From assembly GCA_029582165.1 (NCBI GenBank), contig CM055883.1:17144501-17208500 (forward strand): a DNA stretch of 64,000 nt. The letters run 5' to 3'. Origin of the DNA: Portulaca oleracea. Its lineage: Eukaryota > Streptophyta > Magnoliopsida > Caryophyllales > Portulacaceae. The notes beneath the pieces were generated by a model, which had not been told where the DNA came from, ran no database searches, and saw nothing but the letters and a program-made list of their open reading frames with translations. Position numbers and translations under genes: made by a program. Positions 39,660 to 52,754 of the stretch are shown here, in pieces; position 1 is the first letter of the stretch, and the number at the start of each line of letters is the position of its first letter.

Positions 39660-40560
39660 TCAAACCCACCAGCTTGGGTCAAACTTATCACCTTCCTCAG
39701 CATTAGAAGGCACCCTGAAGTCAAACCCGCAAAACTCTCTCAATGAACCCTCATTAGTATGATAAGACATGTTCTCGATGATGTCAGGTTCAGGTTCAAT
39801 AACATGGACCCAATCCGTCACAACACCAAGTCCATGGCCTTTAGGAAAATATTTCGAACAAGGATCCATGACACTCATCATGGGAGTCCCAACAAACTCA
39901 TCACTTCTAACCACATCAACACCACAACATAAAGAAACATTACGAGGCACATGTTCACGAAACAGATCAAATTCTACCTCATGCTCCCCGAATTGGAAAC
40001 TCATTTTCCCCTTTTTTACATCAATGCACCCAATTGTGGCAAGGAATGGTCTTCCCAAAATGATTTGGGTACGGGTGTCCTCGGCCATGTCAAGAATTAC
40101 AAAATCCACGGGCACATAATAATCACCTACCTTGAGAGGAAAGTCCTCTAAAATACCCATTGGGTACTTAACATAACGATTGGCCATTTGGAGTGACATG
40201 GCGGTAGGTCTCAACTCTCCTAAGTCGAGTCTCTGGTATAAGGAAAAAGGCATCAAGTTCACATTTGAGCCCACATTACACAAGGCTCGGTCAATGTTCA
40301 TACTTCCTAGGCCACAAGGAATTGTAAAGCTCCCGGTGTCCTAAAGCTTTGGAGTGAGCTTATTTAGAACCATAGAGCTACACTCCTCACTCAATGTAAT
40401 TGCCTCACAATCATCAATCTTTCTTTTCTTGGGGAGAATCTCCTTCAAGAATTTGGCAAACGAAGACATTTGTGACAAAGCATCAAGAAAAGGAACACTC
40501 ACTTTTAATTTCTTCAACATGTCAAGAAAGTTCCCAAATTGAACATCAACTTTAGACTTA
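39660..40560 (-). pseudogene. Athila-like gag C-terminus and protease, decayed
   Basis: On the minus strand FGNFLDMLKKLKVSVPFLDA, SFAKFLKEILPKKRKI and LSEECSSMVLNKLTPKL are the gag end. A TAG stop near 40340 follows, then GSFTIPCGLGSMNIDRALCN and NVNLMPFSLYQRLDLGE, then IILGRPFLATIGCIDVKKG. The protease active-site Asp of the usual C-D-L-G is Asn here (CNVG), so it would be inactive. The downstream frame stays open to 39660, 213 residues in all. Confidence 0.85.
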
Positions 40561-41539
40561 GTGTAAAATCACGAAAAATTTGAAATCAAAATTTCAGTGA
40601 ACTATTGAAGCTAAATGTCCGACTATAGCCCGGCGCGCTGCTTCAATGGCTCGATATGAAAGACGAGGGAACCTGTCTCGGAAACAGCTTTTTACCAGTA
40701 AAGGCTAATCACAGTAAGAAAGTCAATGCGTTGACCGTTTCGTCGTTAGTTAATTAAGTTGACTCCGTCAAATCTTGAGATTTTATTGGCGATTATTTCT
40801 GCTAACACTTGAGCTCGTAGGAACATTGAGAGACTATTTTGGGTATTTTAGTAATTTTCCTACGTGCGTGGGAGTGAAGGTAATTTGGTAATTTTATGTG
40901 ATTAATATTGTATGATTTTATGCGTTTTCTGTTAATTATTTATGAATTATGCGTTTGTAGTTTAATTATTATGTGGTTATATTATTATTTAGAATTTTAA
41001 AATTTATTTTATTTATCTAATTACTATTATTAGTAGCTGGTAGGTTATTTTTATTTTATACAATAATTTTCCAATGGAGGAATTTAAGGTCAACGACATC
41101 GAGGGGAGAATCAAAAGCAAAGCAGCGGAGTAAGAAAGACGATGATAAGGGTGATAAAAATCAACATACACTAGACACATACCTGTAGTACATGACAAGT
41201 GTGGCACTCTAAGCGACAACATTGACTAGAAAAGTTACGTATCACAAAGTCATTCACATCAATAAATATTATTATCACTGTAATAGGCTAATCAAGAGTG
41301 CAAGACATTAGTAATTAACATTATAATTTGCAAGTATAATCAAATACAAAGACAATCATAAAAAATAATAAACTGTGAATGAACGCATAAAAAATATTAG
41401 TCATTAATACCCAATCGTCATTCATTTTTCACTTCATAAATTTCTCATCCTATGGGTTGTGCGCCATCAAGTTTTGGTGTCTTTTTTTCATTTGACGAAT
41501 CCATGTTAGCACCTACATATGGAAGGATTGGGCAATGTT
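40561..41539. other. AT-rich DNA, no gene recognised
   Basis: No coding domain or clean element end was seen. A GC-richer patch near 40620-40700 may belong to an unrecognised LTR. Confidence 0.4.
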
Positions 41540-42975
41540 TGTAGACACCGGGATTTGCATCGACGAATTTGAAAGATCAAAACCGACTCGCCAAATCCCA
41601 ACAAACTATGACCGAAGAGCTAGCATAGGCCATTGGGCCTATCACGTAACCAAGATGGGCCCAACAAACAAGCCAAGCCCAACATTAAGAGACGTAGGCC
41701 GCATAGCCTACAACGTCTCTCAGATGGGCCCAGCAAGCAGGTCGGGCCCAAGAAAAGGAAGCATAGGCCGCCTGACCTACGTTGTTGAAATCCAGCCCGC
41801 TGCCTCTTTGCCACATCAACAATCCATGTGTTTTAATATCATAGGCCGCTTGACGTACGATATTAAAATTGAATTTTAGCGCCAACACTCTCCCTTTAGA
41901 TCCCTTGATTGTTGCCTTAACTGTTTGACCCATGATCATGGCGTAGGTCATACGACCTACGATTTAGCCATGATCATGATCATCCCTCCCTACTTCCATC
42001 TTCATCCCTCTTCCTTCACCTATAAATACCCCCACCTCTCCATTAATTTCATAAACTAATCCTATCAACTCTTCTCATTAACACTCTCCACCAACAATCA
42101 TCATCAACTACTATCCACTCTCCATTATCCTCTCTCAAATTTTCTCCCATAATCATCCTCACTATCATCATCCTATCATCCATACACCATACTTCTAGCT
42201 ACCTTTACACTTATCCTTACATCCAAGTTCTAAACCGGCGCCAAATCCAAGCATTCAGAACTTGATCTTCCATCCATCCCGCAAAGCTTAAAGTGAGGTT
42301 TGTGCATTTTTGTCTTTTGGTTTGTCGATTTTCTTTAATTGGCTGGCGATTCTTCTTTATAACTGTTTTTATTATTATCCATGCATGTTTGTTACACCAA
42401 AAAATATTTATAAAACGATCTTATATTTATTATGTCCTAATCTATGGCCGACCCAAGAGAAATGATCTAAAAACTGTGTAACGCCCTGGAAATTCGTTTA
42501 CAAATTTAACGGTCAAAGTCAAACGTTACCAGCTGGAGTCTTAATTTTTTTCTTTTTCTTTTTATTTGGGCGTTATTGTCGTATCCCCGAAGGAATACAA
42601 GGCAAGAAAGGAAAAACTAACAACTAATCATTATTTTATTTCCATTTAACAAACGAAAGAAACTTCAAATTCTAGATACAATATGAATAAACATTAACTG
42701 ACTTCAATTCTAAACAACAACTAAACTTTTATTCTTAAAACTTCTATCTTCAACGTCCTCGCTTCTAAAAACCCATTCCCAACACATAGTTCTTCCCCTG
42801 AAAACAAAGCATTTAAACACATGAGGGGAGAAACCTCAATAATGTCTACCCCTAACAATCAAAACATTATAAAATTCATTTCAACACATTTTAAGGAAAG
42901 AGATAACAAGTCAAACATTTCAAAATAACTTTCACCAGTCAACTTTACCATTTCCATATTTTAAAGCGGGCGGGG

Positions 42976-45053
42976 TGATTATTCCATATTTTGCATGATT
43001 TAGACCCCTTTATTCTATGACTTTTAGTTTGCTTCTGATAATTAAATTAGGTTTATTCTTGTGTTTTCACCCATTTCACTCATTTATCAGATTTTATGTC
43101 ATTTTATTAATTTAGTTCTTATTATTGCTAAAATGTTAGAAAAATACTAAAAATCATAAATAAAACTAATCCTAGTCTAAACCCATTTTTACAGCCCAAT
43201 TCCCTCACTCTTCTCAGCCCAGTCTAGCCCTCGGCCCATAACACCTAGCCCAGAATCCACCTAACCCCTCCCCCCCACTACCTACCAACTCTTGTGCCTA
43301 ACCCACCGAAAACCCAAATTCAACCCCCACAACTTCAGTCCACTACCTCATAAACCCACCTACCCATTTCCCTAATCCCTAATTCTAACCTTCACTTTTT
43401 CCCCCTTTCTTTCCCACTTCGTCCCTTTCTCTTTCTTCCTCACTATCTCTCTATGTCTCTTTCTGTGCAGACGCACAACCACCACCGAACCATCCACACC
43501 ATCTTCTCATCCCTTCTCTCATCTCAATCTCTCCTCTCCTCTCCTCTCCTCATCTCATCTTAATATCTCTTCTTCTTCTCTTCTCCATTCCATATTCTCG
43601 CGATGTATTCCTACCTCACTCACTCTCTTTCTCTTGTTTGTTGCAGATTCGGAGCAGAGGAAGTACAATGGAGGCCATCGACGCATACACCACCGCCTTC
43701 ACCTCTACAGCAATCAGAATTCATCATATCCGTCCAGTTGGAAGGGCAATCGACGACCAAGATTGAAGGAAGGATGGTCAGATTCGACTATATATTGAAG
43801 AGGAGAGACGATTTTCAATCGATGGTTGGTTTTGGGGAAGTGACGACCCATACCTTCCATCTCCATTTTAGGGTTTGTTCTTTAGATTAGATGTTAATTT
43901 TAGGAGTAGATTAGTTGTAATTATTGTTTATTACATGTTTTAGTTTTGATTTCAGTACTTGATTAGGTTAATTTCATGTTTTAGATTAATTTCCTGGCTT
44001 TGAATCTTGTTATTTTCTGGGATTGATTTGTATTGATTGTCTCTTGTTTATATCTCTTATCTTCCCTGTTTCTTGTGTTCATATTTCTCTGTTTTGCTCT
44101 TCCTTCGTTCCTCTGTTTTTCTTCTTCTGCCGTTTGTCTTTATTTTTTTCTTTCCTTGTTTCAGTCAGTAGCAGTAGTATTAGGTTAGTGCTATTTTAGT
44201 TATTAAGTTCTTAGTATTAGCTAGGTCAACCTAAGTTAGTAATCATTTAAGGTAATTGGTTAGTAATTAGTGAGTCTAGGTCTTTAGGATTTTTGGGCTT
44301 GTTAAAATTAGTAAGGTCAATGTTAGGTTAGAGTCTTGGGTCAGATTAGTTGGTTGGTGATTGGTAAGTTGGGCCATTAAGTTAGGTATTGGGTCAGAAA
44401 TGTTAGATGAGTCATATATTTTTTTAAATTTGTTAATAAAATGATTATTGAGTAGTTAACTTAGGTTAGGGGGTGATTACGACTCTTAATAGAGATTTAA
44501 TTTGAGATTTGATTGGAAGGGAATTATTAGCTTAGATTAGGATTTTTCACCATTACTCTCTATCTTTTGTGGAAGTTTTAGTTGATTGAGATGTTGCTAG
44601 ACTTCTTTAAAACATTAGCGTGAGGTTTTAGTGTGATATTTATGCTTATCTTTCATGAAAGTGAGGATTAGTTTAATTAGGATTTGTTACACTTTATACA
44701 CTTGGGTAATATCTTTCATGAGATTGAGAGTATTATTTCGGAAGTTAATCTAATGTAACCCTTGAAAGAGGGTGGTTAGAGTGATATAAATTTTAGTAGC
44801 GACTCATTCTTTTCTTAGTTTAGCTTTCTCTTTTCGATTTTTCTTCGATTAGATTTCCCTTTAAGTGGCTAAAATCAACCCCCGAGCCTTTTTCTTCTTT
44901 TATTTGTGATCTTTTATTTTGTTCTTTTAGTTTAGTTCTAAAACACCAAAAAATGAATTCTAGACCTAGTAGGTGAGAGTTTGAGTGACTTTTAGGTTCG
45001 GTACCCCTACTCCCTGTGGATACTATATTCTGCACTATGCTGCGAACCGAACA
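42976..45053 (+). mobile_element. Solo LTR with CGGGG target duplication, Athila-like
   Basis: 2,078 bp from TGATTATTCC to GAACCGAACA, flanked by perfect CGGGG (42971-42975 and 45054-45058). The end carries CTCCCTGTGGATACTATATTC, comparable with the Athila-like LTR at 36370. A CT-rich leader at 43380-43620 lies downstream of the expected promoter. Small open frames inside have no recognised domain. Confidence 0.82.
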
Positions 45054-47086
45054 CGGGGCTTCCGTTTTTCCCCTCGAAGTCAAAGACTTCAAAAACTGCA
45101 TTCCATAATCTTTTCTCATCATTGTTTTCTCATCATCAATCCAATCTCAATCTTACTCACGGATGGCCATCGCAAACATCTTTTCTCATCATCATAACTA
45201 ATTACAACTACATCCCGGATGGCCATCGCAACATTCATTCCAAACTACCAGGCGTAACCTGGTCTCTTGACAACCTTCCTGCAGGAACTTATCTTGGTCT
45301 TGGGGAGACTGCCTGAACCCCCATTTAGTCATACCGTTTATTTAGTCAGGTTTCATATCTCAGTTCATTCCAATACCAACACTACCAAACCACAATTCCA
45401 AACCAACACACTTTCAACAATAAAACCAAAGGACTGTCCATTCTTTATGAATCAAAGAACATAACCTTCTTAAACAAACTAGACAGTCAAATTTCAGATA
45501 AAGTCCCTTTCGGGATGCAAGTTCCGAAATCAATATAGAAACCAATAAAAACCAGTAAAGAGCATCCAATGGGGATTAGGGCATAGACATTACCTGGAGG
45601 TCTTCACTTCGCTTCCATAAACAGACTTGGACTCGCTAACAAGTCGTCTAACCCAAACCTATAATTAGAATAAAAATTCTAAAATTAATACAACCTAACG
45701 AAGTTAGTATATGCAACCTTCTACCTTTCCCCAACCCTAAGATATTTAAGGGTTCCCAATATTCACCCATAACAATTACATACTCGACATAAAAGAAAAT
45801 TATTTTACGTAGAATAAAACTATTTATTTGAACAAAAGTTAGGAAAAACTGCACAATTTACCACTTCCCTATTGTAATAGTCATAACTCGACTTCCCGAC
45901 TTCCTATAGACTTAATTCTTAACTTTCTAGAAACCTTAGAGAGTTTACTACAACTTTCATGTTGATTGTAAAACCTAAAACACACTCCAAAGGGTCTAAA
46001 AATAGAACACAACAGGTAAAATTCCTATCAAAGCTAACTCATGAAGGAACACCCAAACCAAAGATTTTGATTAAAAAATCAACTACATAATTAATGGTGT
46101 ATGTTTAAACGTGATCCATCGAAACTGTCCCAAAAACCTGATTTATTCTTTCTTGAATTACAAACCTTAACTCCAACCAACTCAACCCACAACTCCAACA
46201 TTGGCATATAAACTCTCCATTACATACAACTAACCACCGCATGACTTTATAACACGACCATAACCATACCAATCCTAATCATAGTATAAACACAATTCCC
46301 GAACCAATGCCATTTTCTCAAACCCTAATCACACCATTCATTATTTCCCTGATTTAAACTTCATTGCACCAAACTCTCATACACCTACGCACAAGCACCA
46401 AGGATCAAATATAAGGCATAATATGAGTTCATACAAGTAGTTTATACGTAAACACTTTGTAATTATCGAAAATACTTAATATATCTATCCACCAAAAACT
46501 AAACTTTTCACAAGGAATTAATACCCTTTTGCTAAAGACTAAGCCCCTTCTTTACAAACAGTTTTAACATATTTAAAGCACAAGCCACATGATAGAAAAT
46601 ATAGTAATATGCATAAGAAACGAAGATATCATAACAACAAAAGGAAAGGGCTTAGGATTTATACTGCGGAGGAAGGGTTGGCTAGCGGCAGGACTTGGAA
46701 AGGGTGACACAGGGCGGCTGCTGCGGGGTGGTCATAGGTAGCCTACTGGTGGATGATGGGGTGGAAGAACAATGGTAACGGTAACGCGAAGCATAGCATC
46801 CGAAACAAGGCTATGTGAGTGTCTCTGATGCATGACGACTTCTGTTGTGACGGTGGGGCATGACACGCGGAAGGCGGCATGTCAGGTGGTGCTGCAGGCG
46901 GCGATCACTGGTCAACAGAGGTGGCGCGACGCAAAGGGAGCTAGGCAGTGGTGCTCGGTGGTGGTGCAGAAAACAGGGGGGAGAGAGAAAGAGGCTGGTG
47001 GTGATGGTTCGGGGTGGTCGGCGGCCAAGCAATGGTGCGACGCTGGGGATGGTGGTGGTGAGGGTGTCGCTGGTGGTGACTGGTGG

Positions 47087-47272
47087 TAGGGGTGAGAAAA
47101 ATTTCCGGGACTCCCTGTCCCATCCAGGTCCTGATGAAGTCCCGGTCCCGAAATCCCGATCCCATTGGAAACGGGACCGGGAGTGGAATAAAAAACAAAG
47201 TCCCGGTCAATTATGGGACTGGGAGTGGGACTTCACCTCAACTCCCGGTCCCGATCCCGACTCCCGATATAT

Positions 47273-47357
<85 letters not shown>

Positions 47358-47777
47358 TATAGCCTAGTAAGCCCACAAATCAATTAAATAGGTGATGTGA
47401 ATCTATAATGATGAATTGATTATGATGATGAGCAGTTAACCATCCTGTGTTTACAAATAATGTTGAATCTATTGGAATTGGAGTGCCACTGTGCTCAATG
47501 TTTTCCTATATATGAAATTTGTGTGTTTTTTTTATAAATTTTTTGTGTTAGTTATTTAAGAAAATAAACCAAAAAATAATTGCAAATAGGTTAGAAAATC
47601 GGGATTAAAAATTCCCGGTTTATTTCCCGGTCCCGATGGGGCCGAGAGTTGGAGCAAAAGCTAGCTCCCGGTCGCAACCGTGACTGGGAGTGGGAGCAAA
47701 AACTTGTTCCCGGTCAGAACCGGGGCTGGGACCGGGAGTAGCAAAAATGACCGGGATCCCGGTCCCGCTTACCCCTA
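47087..47777. mobile_element. hAT-type MITE with perfect 8-bp target duplication
   Basis: Ends TAGGGGTGAGAAAAATTTCC and CCGCTTACCCCTA, with the TAGGGGTG terminus of a common hAT family. Interior is full of CCCGGTCCCG words. Perfect duplication ACTGGTGG at 47079-47086 and 47778-47785. Includes the AT microsatellite at 47283-47354. Confidence 0.9.
47283..47354. repeat. (AT)n microsatellite
   Basis: About 70 bp of uninterrupted TA/AT dinucleotides inside the hAT MITE; expected to be highly variable in length. Confidence 0.95.
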
Positions 47778-48763
47778 ACTGGTGGTGCTGTGGTCGGCGA
47801 CAGGGAGAGAAACAAAGCCAAGGGGAACTCGGGGGTCGGTTGGTGCATTGGGGACTGCGAGGGGGTGCTGTGGTGGTGTGTGATGACAGAATGAGTAGTG
47901 AGGGGGAGAGGGAAATGGCTCGGAGTGGTGTATTGCGAACAAACAGGGGGGTCCGGGTGCTCTCTGATTTCATGGGGACGGAGAGAAAGTAAGGGAGGAG
48001 AGAAAAGAGAGAAGGAAAGGGAGAAGGGGAAGTAAAGAGTACCTACGTTTAGGTTTTATTTAGCTGGGTATATATACCCTTTTTAATTGGTAAAAAGAAA
48101 TAGAATAATTATAAACTCATCTAAAAATAATAATACTTAATAATTGTAATACTTAAGTTTTCAAAATTCATAAAATACTTCACAACATAAGTAATAAAAT
48201 GCCCACATAAATAATTGGTGTAATATTAGTCAGTCCCAAAAAATTACTAATCTACCCTTTTGAGTCCCTCAACGGTCTTACGAGTTCAAAAGTGAACTAA
48301 CAAAATTTCACATAAAAAAAAAACAGAATTTAAAAAAAATAAAAATATTAACGACGTAACGACAACACAATCAGAATTTCCGGGGTCTTACAAATTGTCA
48401 TAGGCCACTTGGCCTATGACAATTTTTGCCATTTTCTGTTGGGCCAGTAGGGCGTGAGCACAGCGGAGGGTGTGTCATAGGTCACGCGGCCTATGACCCT
48501 CTCTGGTGGCCCGTCTCCTCTCTTTTGGGCCCAAGTTCGGATATAATTAATATGAGGTCATTAATAAAATAGTTTGGTGTAATTTCATGTTTGATAATAA
48601 TAAAATCGGTCCTTAACTGAATAAAAGTCTCTCATCTCGAAAACGTTTTATAACATAAAAATATCCTTATTTATGGATTAAGCAACCTTAGTCGGCTCCC
48701 GATCAGTAAGTAGCACAGTCGAGGAAGAAGTGGTGGCTTCGTCTCGGGGGTGGTCCTACAAAC

Positions 48764-48782
48764 TGGCGACTCCATTGGGGAC
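48764..48782 (+). other. Primer-binding site of the Tat-like element
   Basis: TGGCGACTCCATTGGGGAC directly after the LTR end. This is the primer-binding type I associate with Tat/Ogre-lineage elements (probably tRNA-Arg). The exact tRNA was not verified. Confidence 0.75.
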
Positions 48783-50409
48783 TTAAACTTAAAAAGAGGG
48801 TAAAACTTGAAAAAATCGAGTTGATTTGAAATTGTAAAAAGGAGAAAGTTGATTTATTTCACATTTTTATTATTCTTTTAGGCATTTTGCATACCAGGCT
48901 ACTCTTCGGGTCTTTTGACAGGGGAGCATTAAAAACGATGGTTTAGGTTTAACCTAGGTTTTTTCCCGAGAGCGGGCGACCATTACTCGTGTGATGCACT
49001 CTACATCGCCAAGCATTTGGTCTCTCCTCTCACACATGTTATACTTCAAGGCTTCCTTGTAGTCCGACGAGCAACATCTCACACACTTTACCAATAAATC
49101 CTATATAGGAGAAGTGCACCGAGGCGAGAACATGTGGTACCTTGTCCAATCCCAACAGTAGTAATCCATGAATATAGAGCCTTGGTCTAGGATACCCCTC
49201 ATGTTGTATGCTATGTGTTTATGTGTTTCCCCTCCCCTTTCAATATTACAAAAGAGTCGATCCTAGTTTAGAGGCTTCGTTCTAGTCCATATATAAAATT
49301 CATTGTGCTGAGAAGAGGATGATTTATTAAGGACAATCAACATCAAACATTATGGCTAACCCAGTGGTTGGACCAATTTATGTACAAAAGTTGATTACTC
49401 TAATTTATAAAACAAAATTCATTTCGCCTTTGATGATATTATATGGCCTTTTTATTTTTATATTTTTATATAGGTATAGGATAGCACGATCTCTTCGGTA
49501 AGATTTTGTCTTCTCTATACAAGTTCTCGGACGAGGTTTTTGAACAGAACTTCGATAGGCGAGAGGTGTAAGCACCGCGAGGTGCCCGCTGCTCCTGCCG
49601 CCCTAAAAGCGGGCGGAGCGCATGCTCTCCTAACGAAGGTCCAAAAATCTTACTAAAAGTTCAAACAAAGTTAATGGATAACGTCTTAAACTACATAATA
49701 GTCACTAAGCGTGAGTAAATTAATTTATATACTTAATTATTAAATCCATCGTATTTATGGCCGACCCGTTGTTAGGCCAAACGATATTGGATTTACTAAT
49801 TGAGCCTATAGATAAGTTATAACTCGCTTATTGTTGGCTTTATTCAGTATTTTACAATGTCTATTTTCCCTGAGTAAATAATAAAATAAATGTGTCAATA
49901 AGCATAGGTCGTCAGTCCTGTCGAGCATTATCTTAGTCCGCATAATAGCTAGTATAGCTCGAGTTGTCTGAGTTCGTTGGTCCAAGATACGGATTCTCCT
50001 TAAAATGGTCGACATATGGATCAGGCCCATCCGAATTGAGAAACACTAACTTATGCTTTCTAGCTTAACATCAGCTCGATATATTTGACTTTATTCGGCC
50101 CTTTATAACGTTCTTGTTGTAAAAAAGATATCGTGATTAGGTTCATATAGAGTTAGGACATGCACTCCCAAAATGTGGATGAGTCTTTGAGTGTCAGCAT
50201 ATAGGCGTCGAGTTTGTTAGGGTCCCATATAGGTCTCTTAGGACATACATGCATCGGGTAGAACGTGTAAGAGATAATCATCGAGTTTCTAACTAAATCT
50301 CCATGTAGGTACAATTGGAGATCGACTTCAAGCCCGCGTTAGAGATCCGCGCATCGGTCGACTGATTCCCAATCCAAAATACAATCCATCTACTACGCAA
50401 AGTTGCATC
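48783..50409 (+). mobile_element. Leader of the Tat-like element, no gene
   Basis: 1.6 kb between the primer-binding site and the first usable ATG. It has no coding domain; a GC-rich patch at about 49560-49640 carries GGGCGGAGCGC. Long leaders are usual for this lineage. Confidence 0.5.
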
Positions 50410-50853
50410 ATGGCTGAAAAACGATTCCAAGAGATTCTCGTTCAGAGTACTGAAGCCAACATCACGAAGCATCTGGAAGAGCTGTACACCAAGATGCAGG
50501 GCCTAGTCTTCGCCACATCCTTGGAGGAAGATCAGAAGATTGGAAAGAGACTTAATGAGCAACAACATGTGATGGATGGTGTACTACACCAAGATGCAGG
50601 GCCTAGTCATCCAGATGCCGCTAAAAGGTTGTTGTCGCCCGTACCTGCTAAAAGGGACAACCCTCATCCAACTGCCGCTAAAAGGTTGCTGCTGCCAAGA
50701 CCCGCTAAAAGGGACAACCTTCATCCTGTTGCCGCTAAAAGGTTGCTGTTTCCCCGACCCGCTAAAAGAGACTTCCTTCATCCAGTTGCCGCTGAAAGAT
50801 TGTTGTTGCCAGGCCCTGCTAAAAGGGACAATCCTTCATCCAACTGCCGCTAA
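50410..50853 (+). CDS. ORF with 19-residue repeats in the Tat-like element
   Basis: 147 residues. The N-terminal 60 are helical and charged (ITKHLEELYTKMQGL) and might be a gag start, but no gag domain can be assigned. From about residue 69 come units of the form AAKRLLLPRPAKRDNLHPV, about four in frame, ending at a stop. The DNA repeat (57 bp) continues out of frame to about 50985. No domain recognised; it may be a repeat-built remnant rather than a functional protein. Confidence 0.4.
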   Translation: MAEKRFQEILVQSTEANITKHLEELYTKMQGLVFATSLEEDQKIGKRLNEQQHVMDGVLHQDAGPSHPDAAKRLLSPVPAKRDNPHPTAAKRLLLPRPAKRDNLHPVAAKRLLFPRPAKRDFLHPVAAERLLLPGPAKRDNPSSNCR

Positions 50854-50985
50854 AAGGTTACTATCACTAGACCCCGCTGAAGGGGACCACCCTATATCCA
50901 GCTGCCGTTAAAAGGTTGCTGCCACCAGGACGCTGCTAAAAGGCGCCACCCTCTTCCAGTTGCCTCTAAAAGGCACCGTCATTAT
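50617..50985 (+). repeat. Minisatellite, 57-bp unit, about 6-7 copies
   Basis: Unit GCCGCTAAAAGGTTG...CCGCTAAAAGGGACAACC. The inner GCTAAAAGG occurs twice per unit, so each unit is itself a diverged dimer. Copies drift towards the 3' end. Confidence 0.85.
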
Positions 50986-51080
50986 TTCGCCGCCGCCAAG
51001 AGACTACCGACATTCGTCTTTAGGTTTCAAGTCATCTGCATATCAAGCTACTTTGACCTTCGTCCTATTCGGACTCGATC

Positions 51081-51095
51081 AAAGTGGGGGCTCTC
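51081..51095 (+). other. Polypurine tract of the Tat-like element
   Basis: AAAGTGGGGGCTCTC directly precedes TGTAGACACC of the 3' LTR. Only about 230 bp separate the ORF from it, so all of pol is missing. Confidence 0.8.
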
Positions 51096-52754
51096 TGTAG
51101 ACACCAGATTTTGTACCGGGAGAAGTGTAGAAATCAAGCACAATAAGAAAAGAGGCTAAAAGGAATGCAAATCCAATGGGCCTTCCTCAATCAAAAGCTA
51201 CCGGGGTAACCCACTACAAAAAACCTTCATTTTTCACCCTTTCCACAAACATATGCCCACCATTTCAAATTCCATTTTTTCCACAAGTCTCGTTGGCCCT
51301 ATTTCTTTTGATGAGAGTAAAGTACACATCATAAGCTTTCCAACGCCTTTTGAATCACCTCAATCAGAGTTCGGATGAAAGAGTTATGATCGTTTGAAGA
51401 TGCACTTAGCCAGTTACAAAGGCTAAGCGGTTTTTACCAATTCTCAGGCCTAGAAACGAAGCCCAAAACGCGAATCTGGCTTAGTTGAAATTGACAAAAG
51501 CCGCATGAACTTTGGAAGGAGAAGCGGCTCGCCTTCGTCCGCCACGTCATTAATCCGTGCCCTTTAATCCTATAGGCCGCATGACCTTTGCGAATTATTT
51601 GACTTTGGCGCCAAAATCATCAACATGCATCCCTTGATCATAGCCCACGTGAGTTGACTCGGATTGACCAGAATATTATCAAAGGTCGCATGACCTTTGA
51701 TTTTGCATAGGAGGGGCTTGATTTTTGGGACGTTTCTCTCACATTTTTCCTCCAAATCCCTCACCTCTCCACCTATAAATACCCCACCATTCTTCACTCA
51801 TTTTCACCAACTATCATCATCATACTACCAAAAGACTCTCAAAATTCTCTCCATTATAACCATTCTCCCTTTCTAATTCACTTACAATCACTCTCATCAT
51901 CTCAATATTGTCATTCTTATACCACCCTCCTAACCATTCTCATATACATCCTTCTATCCAAGCTTCAAACCGTGGTTAAGACAAGGGATCAATTTTCATC
52001 TCATCCATCACCTAGCAAGGTGTGCCTTTTTATTACCATTGTATCTAATTATGTAATTCGTGCATTATTTCTCTTACTTGTACGGTTTTTTGTAAAAGAA
52101 AACTTCATTGTTTTATATTACATGTTCAAGAATATAAAATTGCGAAATGCATTAAACTTCTTCCCGCTCTCTTCATTTCAAGTTCAATTTTAGTAGAGCA
52201 TGTTTTCTAACAGGCGGATTCGAGAGTTCTTTTAATTCTCGGATTCGTAACCTTACCCCTGAACTTAGAAATCGGGTTCGTAGACTGGAGTTATTTCTTT
52301 TATTTTGGTTTGTCGATTTCCTTAAATCAGCTGGCGACTCTTTCTTCTTTTTACAACCTTTTTAATTATTAAAAATACAAGTCTTTGCTTTAAAATATTA
52401 AAAAATGATTTAGTACTTCCATATTCACCAATCCGAGGCAAACCCAAGAGGAAATGGTCACAGAAATTAGCAAAGGCTGCCTTTTCTAATTTCCACTCAT
52501 TTTCTTTGGGCTGGAAGAAGGCAGGGTCCAGCCGAGAAAACATCAAAGGTCATGCGACCTTTGATATTTTCTGGCGGTCCATTTGTTCCTTTTTGGCCCG
52601 AATCCGAGAATAGGTTGGTATTAAGTCATTAATAAAATATTTTTGGTGCAATTTCAAGTATTTTAATAATATAAATGGGTTTGTAAATCAATAAAGTTTC
52701 CTCACATCAAAAATGAATTTCGAAAAATAAAAATATCCTTATTTAATGATTATT

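Larger units (their letters stand above)
42477..48392 (-). mobile_element. Large solo LTR (about 3.1 kb) with its own nested insertions
   Basis: Ends TGTAACGCCCTGGAAATTC and GAATTTCCGGGGTCTTACA are near-perfect inverted termini, with flanks AACTG (42472-42476) and AATTG (48393-48397), a 5-bp duplication with one mismatch. No PBS or coding domain is present. Removing the inner solo LTR and hAT MITE leaves about 3,130 bp. A minus-strand TATA (GGGTATATATACCC, about 48065-48078) followed by a CT-rich leader indicates minus orientation. Lineage (Tekay-like) is a guess. Confidence 0.72.
41540..48760 (+). repeat. 5' LTR of a Tat-like element, interrupted by a nested solo LTR
   Basis: Starts TGTAGACACCGGGATTTG and ends GGTGGTCCTACA three bases before a primer-binding site. 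Without the 42477-48392 insertion it is about 1,300 bp. TATA box TATAAATACCCC is at 42021. Upstream lie inverted ATAGGCC/GGCCTAT and GTAGGTC/GACCTAC words (41625-41970); similar ones (CATAGGCCACTTGGCCTATG) recur after the insertion at about 48399. Confidence 0.75.

Noticed and set aside
47083..47387. Open frames ending in Tyr-Ile repeats
   Set aside because: Produced by the AT microsatellite inside the hAT MITE.
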